Assembly: GCA_036375275.1 (NCBI GenBank)
Contig: DASUSF010000130.1
Span: 1-12,211, forward strand
Direction of reading: 5' to 3'
Length of the DNA: 12,211 nucleotides
From: DASUSF01 sp036375275
GTDB lineage: Bacteria; Pseudomonadota; Alphaproteobacteria; Geminicoccales; Geminicoccaceae
Numbering within the stretch: the stretch's first letter is position 1; the number at the start of each line of letters is the position of its first letter. Shown in pieces: positions 8,861 through 12,211 of the stretch. The notes under the pieces are model-generated. The model saw only the letters and a list, made by a program, of their open reading frames with translations. It ran no database searches and was not told where the DNA came from. Both the position numbers and the translations under genes were made by a program.

Positions 8861-8875
8861 CTGGCAGCATTCCCC

Positions 8876-10120
8876 ATGACCAGCCTGCGTCCGGTCCGCG
8901 GCACGCGCGACATCCTGGGCGAGGACGCCCGCCGCCACCGGACCGTCATCGAGACCGGGCGCGAGATCGCGCGCCGCTTCGGCTACGACGAGATCGGCAC
9001 CCCGATCTTCGAGTTCACCGAGGTGTTCGCGCGCACGCTCGGCGAGACCTCGGACGTGGTCAGCAAGGAGATGTACAGCTTCGAGGACCGGGGCGGCGAG
9101 CGGATCACGCTCCGCCCCGAGTTCACCGCCGGCGTGGCGCGCGCGTTCATCTCGGGCAGCCTTGGCCAGCAGCCGCCGATCCGGCTGTTCTCCACGGGGC
9201 CGGTGTTCCGCTACGAGCGGCCGCAGAAGGGGCGCCTGCGCCAGTTCCACCAGATCAACGTCGAGGTGCTGGGCGCGCCCGAGCCGCTCGCCGACGTCGA
9301 GGTGATCGCCTTGGGCGACCGGCTTCTCGAGGCTCTGGAAATCCAGTCGGACGTGGTGCTCGAGCTGAACAGCCTGGGCGACGCCGAGAGCCGGAACGCC
9401 TATCGCGAGCTCCTGGTCTCGTACCTCGGCGGCCATCGGAATCGGCTGTCCGAGGACAGCCTGAACCGGCTCGCGCGCAACCCGCTCCGGATCCTCGACA
9501 GCAAGGATCCGGGCGACCGCGAGGTCCTGAAGGACGCCCCGCGCATGGACGAGAGCCTGAACGAGGCTTCGCGCGCTTTCTTCGCCCGCGTCCGCGAGGG
9601 GCTGGATGCCCTCGGGATCGCTTACCACCTCAACCCGGCGCTGGTCCGCGGCCTCGACTACTACACCCACACCGCCTTCGAGTTCACCACGACCGCGCTC
9701 GGCGCCCAGGGCGCGGTGATCGCGGGCGGCCGCTACGACGGCCTGATCCGGACCATGGGCGGCCCGGACACGCCGGGTGTCGGCTGGGCCGGCGGGGTCG
9801 AGCGTCTGGCCATGCTGCTCGACGAGCCGGCGCCCGATGAGCGGCCGGTCGTGGTCGTCCCGGTTGGCGAGACGGTCGAGCTGGAGGCCTGGAGGCTCGC
9901 GGACGAACTGCGCCGAGCCGGGCTGCGGGTGGAGCTGGACTTCCGCGGCAAGGTCGGCCAGCGGCTCAAGAAGGCGACCCAGAAGAACGCCCGCTTCGCG
10001 CTTCTGCTCGGCGAGGACGAGCTGACGGCCGACACCGTCGTCCTCCGCGATCTCGACGCCGGCGAGCAGGCGCCGGTCGCCCGCGGCGATCTGGCAGAAC
10101 GGCTCCGACAGCCCCTGTAG
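8876..10120 (+). CDS. hisS: Histidyl-tRNA synthetase
   Basis: A 414-residue class II aminoacyl-tRNA synthetase that charges tRNA-His. It begins with LRPVRGTRDILGEDA (motif 1 region). Motif 2 is visible as FRYERPQKGRLRQFHQIN from residue 111. The histidine-specific HisA segment LVRGLDYYTHTAFEF has Arg near 258, equivalent to E. coli Arg259. Motif 3 is GVGWAGGVERLAMLL. The C-terminal anticodon-binding domain covers about 320-405 (PVVVVPVGETVELEAWRLA split as VVVVPVGE, then VELDFRGKVGQRLKKATQ and LGEDELTADTVVLRDL). Length is close to the usual 420. There is no obvious Shine-Dalgarno sequence before the ATG at 8876. The gene appears complete and active. It is followed after 36 nt by a DUF1640-like gene. 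Confidence 0.97.
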   Translation: MTSLRPVRGTRDILGEDARRHRTVIETGREIARRFGYDEIGTPIFEFTEVFARTLGETSDVVSKEMYSFEDRGGERITLRPEFTAGVARAFISGSLGQQPPIRLFSTGPVFRYERPQKGRLRQFHQINVEVLGAPEPLADVEVIALGDRLLEALEIQSDVVLELNSLGDAESRNAYRELLVSYLGGHRNRLSEDSLNRLARNPLRILDSKDPGDREVLKDAPRMDESLNEASRAFFARVREGLDALGIAYHLNPALVRGLDYYTHTAFEFTTTALGAQGAVIAGGRYDGLIRTMGGPDTPGVGWAGGVERLAMLLDEPAPDERPVVVVPVGETVELEAWRLADELRRAGLRVELDFRGKVGQRLKKATQKNARFALLLGEDELTADTVVLRDLDAGEQAPVARGDLAERLRQPL

Positions 10121-10140
10121 CTTGCGGGGATCCGGCTCGT

Positions 10141-10396
10141 CGGCCATCTTCTGGTCATGGCCAGCGCGATCTTCGACACCCATAGCTTCGTCAAGCGGCT
10201 GACGGCAGCGGGCATGCCCGAGCCGCAGGCCGAGATCCTGGCCGAGGAGCAGGCGCGGCTGCTGACCGACCACTTGGCGACCAAACAGGACTTGCGAGAT
10301 CTGGAGCAGCGTCTGAAGGATCAGCTGACCGTTCGGCTCGGAGGGATGCTCGCCGCCGGGATCGCGATCGTGGCCGCCCTCGTGAGGCTACTCTGA
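10141..10396 (+). repeat. Direct repeat copy 1 (DUF1640-like gene plus upstream box)
   Basis: This 256-bp stretch is similar to 10805-11061. Similarity begins at CGGCCATCTT (10141-10150), continues through the whole small gene and stops near its end. It is diverged, so it is an old paralogous duplication rather than a recent one. No terminal inverted repeats or flanking target duplications are visible. Confidence 0.75.
10157..10396 (+). CDS. DUF1640-like small coiled-coil protein with C-terminal membrane anchor (copy 1)
   Basis: A 79-residue protein beginning ASAIFDTHSFVKRLTAAGMP, a signature I associate with bacterial DUF1640 (CCDC90-like) proteins, and containing the typical LATKQDLRDLEQRL segment. 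Residues about 24-57 are predicted helical and coiled-coil; residues about 61-79 (LGGMLAAGIAIVAALVRLL) form a short hydrophobic tail that could insert in the membrane. Bacterial function is unknown. Eukaryotic relatives act at the inner mitochondrial membrane, but transferring that role is not justified. The ATG at 10157 is chosen because the second copy starts with the same residues. It lies 36 nt after hisS, so read-through is likely. Its stop overlaps the convergent monooxygenase gene by 9 nt. No clear ribosome binding site is present. Confidence 0.82.
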   Translation: MASAIFDTHSFVKRLTAAGMPEPQAEILAEEQARLLTDHLATKQDLRDLEQRLKDQLTVRLGGMLAAGIAIVAALVRLL

Positions 10397-10711
10397 GAGG
10401 TAGTCCCGCCGTTCGAGGACCGTCCGGCCGTGGAACAGCGTCCCGTCGGGAGCCGGCTCCAGGTACTTCGGCGCCTCCTCCATGAACCACTTGAAGCTGT
10501 CCATCTCCCGGTGCGCCGCATGCGCCTCCGGGCTCTTGTAGATCTCGACCAGGATGAAGCGGCGGGGGTCATCCGGATCCTGGTTGACGTCGAACAGCAG
10601 GCAGTCCGGCTCCCTGGTCCTGGAATTGAAGGCATGGCGGTCGATCAGCGTGGCGAAGCCGTCGACCTGATCGGGCTTGGCCCGGACTTCGACGATCACG
10701 GTCCGCGTCAT
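10388..10711 (-). CDS. Antibiotic biosynthesis monooxygenase (ABM) domain protein, YgiN/LsrG-like putative quinol monooxygenase
   Basis: A 107-residue single-domain protein of the dimeric alpha+beta barrel ABM superfamily. The fold pattern is readable: strand TVIVEVRAKPDQVDGFATLI, then DRHAFNSRTREPDCLLFDVN, strand DPRRFILVEIYKSPEAHAAH, and the helix REMDSFKWFMEEAPKYLEP. Members include cofactor-free quinol monooxygenases (YgiN), the autoinducer-2 isomerase LsrG and haem-degrading relatives; the substrate here is unknown. A GGGAG seven bases before the ATG at 10711 supports the start. A weak -10-like TATGCT on the minus strand (10750-10745) could belong to its own promoter. It is the only minus-strand gene between hisS and prfA, sits between two DUF1640-like copies, and its stop overlaps copy 1 tail to tail. 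Confidence 0.85.
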   Translation of the reverse strand: MTRTVIVEVRAKPDQVDGFATLIDRHAFNSRTREPDCLLFDVNQDPDDPRRFILVEIYKSPEAHAAHREMDSFKWFMEEAPKYLEPAPDGTLFHGRTVLERRDYLSE

Positions 10712-10804
10712 GGATGCACTCCCGGTTGATCCGACCCGATGCGGAGCATAGGCGCGTCGGGCGCCCCGGGCCAGCCGGCCGCGGCTTGCGCCAGCAGCTG
10801 CCGG

Positions 10805-11061
10805 CGGCCATCTTTGCAGGCATGGCGAGCGCGATCTTTGACACCCACAGCTTCGTCAAGCGGCTGACCTCGGCCGGCATGCCAGAGCCGCAGGCCGGGA
10901 TCCTCGCCGAGGAGCAGGCGCGGCTGTTCACCGGTGACTTGGCGACTAAGCAGGATCTCCACGAGCTGGTGCGGCGCCTGAAGGATCAGCTGACCATCCG
11001 GATCGGCGGCACGCTCGCGGTCGCCGTGGCGGTGATGGCGGCGCTCGTCGAGCTGCTCTGA
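10805..11061 (+). repeat. Direct repeat copy 2 (DUF1640-like gene plus upstream box)
   Basis: This is the second copy of the 10141-10396 element, in the same orientation and about 660 bp downstream. It starts with the identical decamer CGGCCATCTT (10805-10814). Spacing from decamer to ATG is 7 nt here and 6 nt in copy 1. Several long near-identical blocks run through the coding part, for example AAGGATCAGCTGACC. Confidence 0.75.
10822..11061 (+). CDS. DUF1640-like small coiled-coil protein with C-terminal membrane anchor (copy 2)
   Basis: A 79-residue paralogue of the protein at 10157-10396, colinear without gaps. I count 18 differences by eye, about 77% identity. The N-terminal 35 residues are nearly identical (only A17S and E26G). 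The coiled-coil middle and the hydrophobic tail have drifted, but mostly conservatively in the tail (ALVELL versus ALVRLL at the end). This pattern suggests both copies are maintained. The ATG at 10822 matches copy 1; the frame is open to 10714 but the extra residues look like noncoding sequence. It is divergent from the monooxygenase gene across a 110-bp gap. Its stop codon TGA is one base before the prfA ATG, so the two are probably translationally coupled. Confidence 0.82.
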   Translation: MASAIFDTHSFVKRLTSAGMPEPQAGILAEEQARLFTGDLATKQDLHELVRRLKDQLTIRIGGTLAVAVAVMAALVELL

Positions 11062-11062
11062 G

Positions 11063-12148
11063 ATGAGCACAGAAGCTCCGACTGCATTCGGGCAGAAGCT
11101 CGAGGGCATCCTCGCCCGCCGGGCCGAGCTGGCCGCGCGGATGAGCGATGCTGCGGGCGAGGACTACGCCAGCCTCGGGAAGGAATACGCCGAGCTGGAT
11201 GCGGTCGCGGCGGACATCGAGGCCTACCACGCCGTCCTCAAGGAATTGCGGGATCTCCGGGCGATGGTCGCCGACCCCGGGCTCGACGCCGACATGCGGG
11301 CGCTCGCCGAAGCCGAGGTCGAGGCCGCCGAGGAGCGCCTGCCCGCCCTCGAGCAGGCGGTCAGGCTCGCGCTTCTGCCCAGGGACGAGGCGGACGAGAA
11401 GAGCGCGATCCTCGAGATCCGGGCCGGGACCGGCGGCGAGGAGGCGGCGCTGTTCGCCGCCGACCTGTTCCGCATGTACCAGCGCTACGCCGAAGTGCGC
11501 GGCTGGCGGCTCGAGGAGATCTCGGCGACCGAGAGCGATCTCGGCGGCTTCAAGGAGGTCGTGGCCCTGATCAAGGGCCAGGGCGTCTTCGCCCGCCTCA
11601 AGTACGAGGCCGGCGTGCATCGGGTGCAGCGGGTCCCGGAGACCGAGGCCCAGGGCCGGATCCACACTTCGGCCGCGACCGTGGCGGTCCTGCCCGAGGC
11701 CGAGGAGGTCGACGTCCAGGTCGACGAGAAGGACCTCCGGATCGACGTCTTCCGCTCGAGCGGTCCCGGCGGCCAGTCGGTCAACACCACCGACAGCGCG
11801 GTCCGGATCACCCACCTCCCGACCGGGATCGTGGTCAGCCAGCAGGACGAGAAGTCGCAGCACAAGAACCGCGCCAAGGCGATGAAGGTGCTGCGCGCCC
11901 GGCTGTACGAGCGCGAGCGCGCGGCGCGCGACGCCGAGCGGGCGGCGGACCGCAAGGGGCAGGTCGGCTCCGGCGACCGGTCGGAGCGGATCCGCACCTA
12001 CAACTTCCCGCAGGGCCGCTGCACCGACCACCGCATCAACCTGACCCTTTACAAGCTCGACAAGGTGCTTGCCGGCGAGGCGCTCGACGAGGTCATCGAC
12101 GCCCTGATCGCGGAGGATCAGGCGGCGCGCCTGGCCGAGGCGAGCTGA
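11063..12148 (+). CDS. prfA: Peptide chain release factor 1 (RF1)
   Basis: A 361-residue class I release factor that recognises UAA and UAG and triggers peptide release at the ribosome. The N-terminal helical domain spans about 1-100. The central domain has LEIRAGTGGEEAALFAADL, then the stop-codon-reading P-x-T motif as Pro-Glu-Thr at 192-194 in RVPETEAQGRIHTSAATVAV. The catalytic GGQ is at residues 236-238 in SSGPGGQSVNTTDSAVRITH, followed by QQDEKSQHKNRAKAMKVL and IRTYNFPQGRCTDHRINLT. The P-x-T motif marks RF1 rather than RF2 (which has SPF), and length fits RF1. The ATG at 11063 follows the upstream TGA by one base with no strong ribosome binding site of its own. The GGQ is normally methylated by PrmC, whose gene often follows prfA but does not do so here. 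Confidence 0.97.
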   Translation: MSTEAPTAFGQKLEGILARRAELAARMSDAAGEDYASLGKEYAELDAVAADIEAYHAVLKELRDLRAMVADPGLDADMRALAEAEVEAAEERLPALEQAVRLALLPRDEADEKSAILEIRAGTGGEEAALFAADLFRMYQRYAEVRGWRLEEISATESDLGGFKEVVALIKGQGVFARLKYEAGVHRVQRVPETEAQGRIHTSAATVAVLPEAEEVDVQVDEKDLRIDVFRSSGPGGQSVNTTDSAVRITHLPTGIVVSQQDEKSQHKNRAKAMKVLRARLYERERAARDAERAADRKGQVGSGDRSERIRTYNFPQGRCTDHRINLTLYKLDKVLAGEALDEVIDALIAEDQAARLAEAS

Positions 12149-12155
12149 ATCTTGC

Positions 12156-12211
12156 TCAGAGGTCTGGCACCGGACGCGGCCGCCCGTCGGCGTCGATCGC
12201 CACCATGGTGA
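12156..12211 (-). CDS. C-terminal end of an acyl-CoA thioesterase-like (hotdog fold, YciA-type) protein, partial
   Basis: Only the last 18 codons or so are in the window, reading leftwards to a TGA at 12158-12156. The tail reads TMVAIDADGRPRPVPDL, which matches the TFVAVDxxGRPRPVP ending typical of YciA-like acyl-CoA thioesterases that hydrolyse acyl-CoA esters. It is convergent with prfA, with only 7 bp between the two stop codons. The call rests on this short motif and would be settled by the sequence to the right. Confidence 0.55.
   Translation of the reverse strand, partial: TMVAIDADGRPRPVPDL

Noticed and set aside
8852..10273. A 473-codon minus-strand frame opposite hisS
   Set aside because: Antisense shadow; hisS motifs 1-3 are intact on the plus strand.
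10157..10711. A toxin-antitoxin pair formed by the small DUF1640-like gene and the neighbouring gene
   Set aside because: The genes are convergent rather than operonic, and the partner is an ABM-fold enzyme, not a toxin or antitoxin family.
10714..10821. A 36-residue N-terminal extension of DUF1640-like copy 2
   Set aside because: Copy 1 starts at the equivalent Met, and the extension has no similarity to copy 1 beyond the short upstream box.
10141..11061. A composite transposon or insertion sequence bounded by the direct repeats
   Set aside because: No transposase, terminal inverted repeats or target duplications; the repeats are whole small genes that have diverged.

Overview
The window is a gene-dense, very GC-rich stretch of bacterial chromosome, with codon third positions dominated by G and C. 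The gene set and order point to an alphaproteobacterium, probably Rhodospirillales-like: ubiG divergent from lysC, then ptsP (nitrogen PTS enzyme I), a RodZ-type helix-turn-helix membrane protein, ispG, hisS and prfA. This assignment rests on protein motifs and synteny; I cannot name a genus. All core genes look intact, and I see no rRNA, tRNA, CRISPR array, insertion sequence or prophage.

Left part (1-1250, minus strand): ubiG (ubiquinone biosynthesis O-methyltransferase) is followed, with overlap or close spacing, by a polytopic membrane protein that runs off the left edge. A 125-bp divergent intergenic region carries a plausible sigma70-type promoter for lysC. Centre-left (1376-5959, plus strand): lysC, a nitronate monooxygenase-like flavoprotein and ptsP overlap end to start and look like one translationally coupled operon joining aspartate-family amino acid synthesis to nitrogen-PTS signalling. 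Centre (6048-10120, plus strand): a RodZ-like cell-shape protein with an unusually long Ala/Pro/acidic linker, then ispG (MEP isoprenoid pathway, 4Fe-4S) and hisS (histidyl-tRNA synthetase), separated by gaps of about 80-90 bp that hold small GC-rich hairpins.

Right part (10121-12211): the hisS-prfA interval holds two 79-residue DUF1640-like small coiled-coil/membrane proteins, about 77% identical by eye. They are direct repeats on the plus strand and flank an antibiotic-biosynthesis-monooxygenase (ABM) family gene on the minus strand. The second copy ends 1 bp before the prfA start codon. prfA is followed not by prmC, its common neighbour, but by the C-terminal end of a convergent acyl-CoA thioesterase-like gene at the right edge.

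Most of the window is ordinary housekeeping DNA. The accessory-looking part is the duplicated DUF1640/monooxygenase block at 10141-11061. I see no convincing evidence of a wholly new system; this small duplicated module is the best candidate for a second look.
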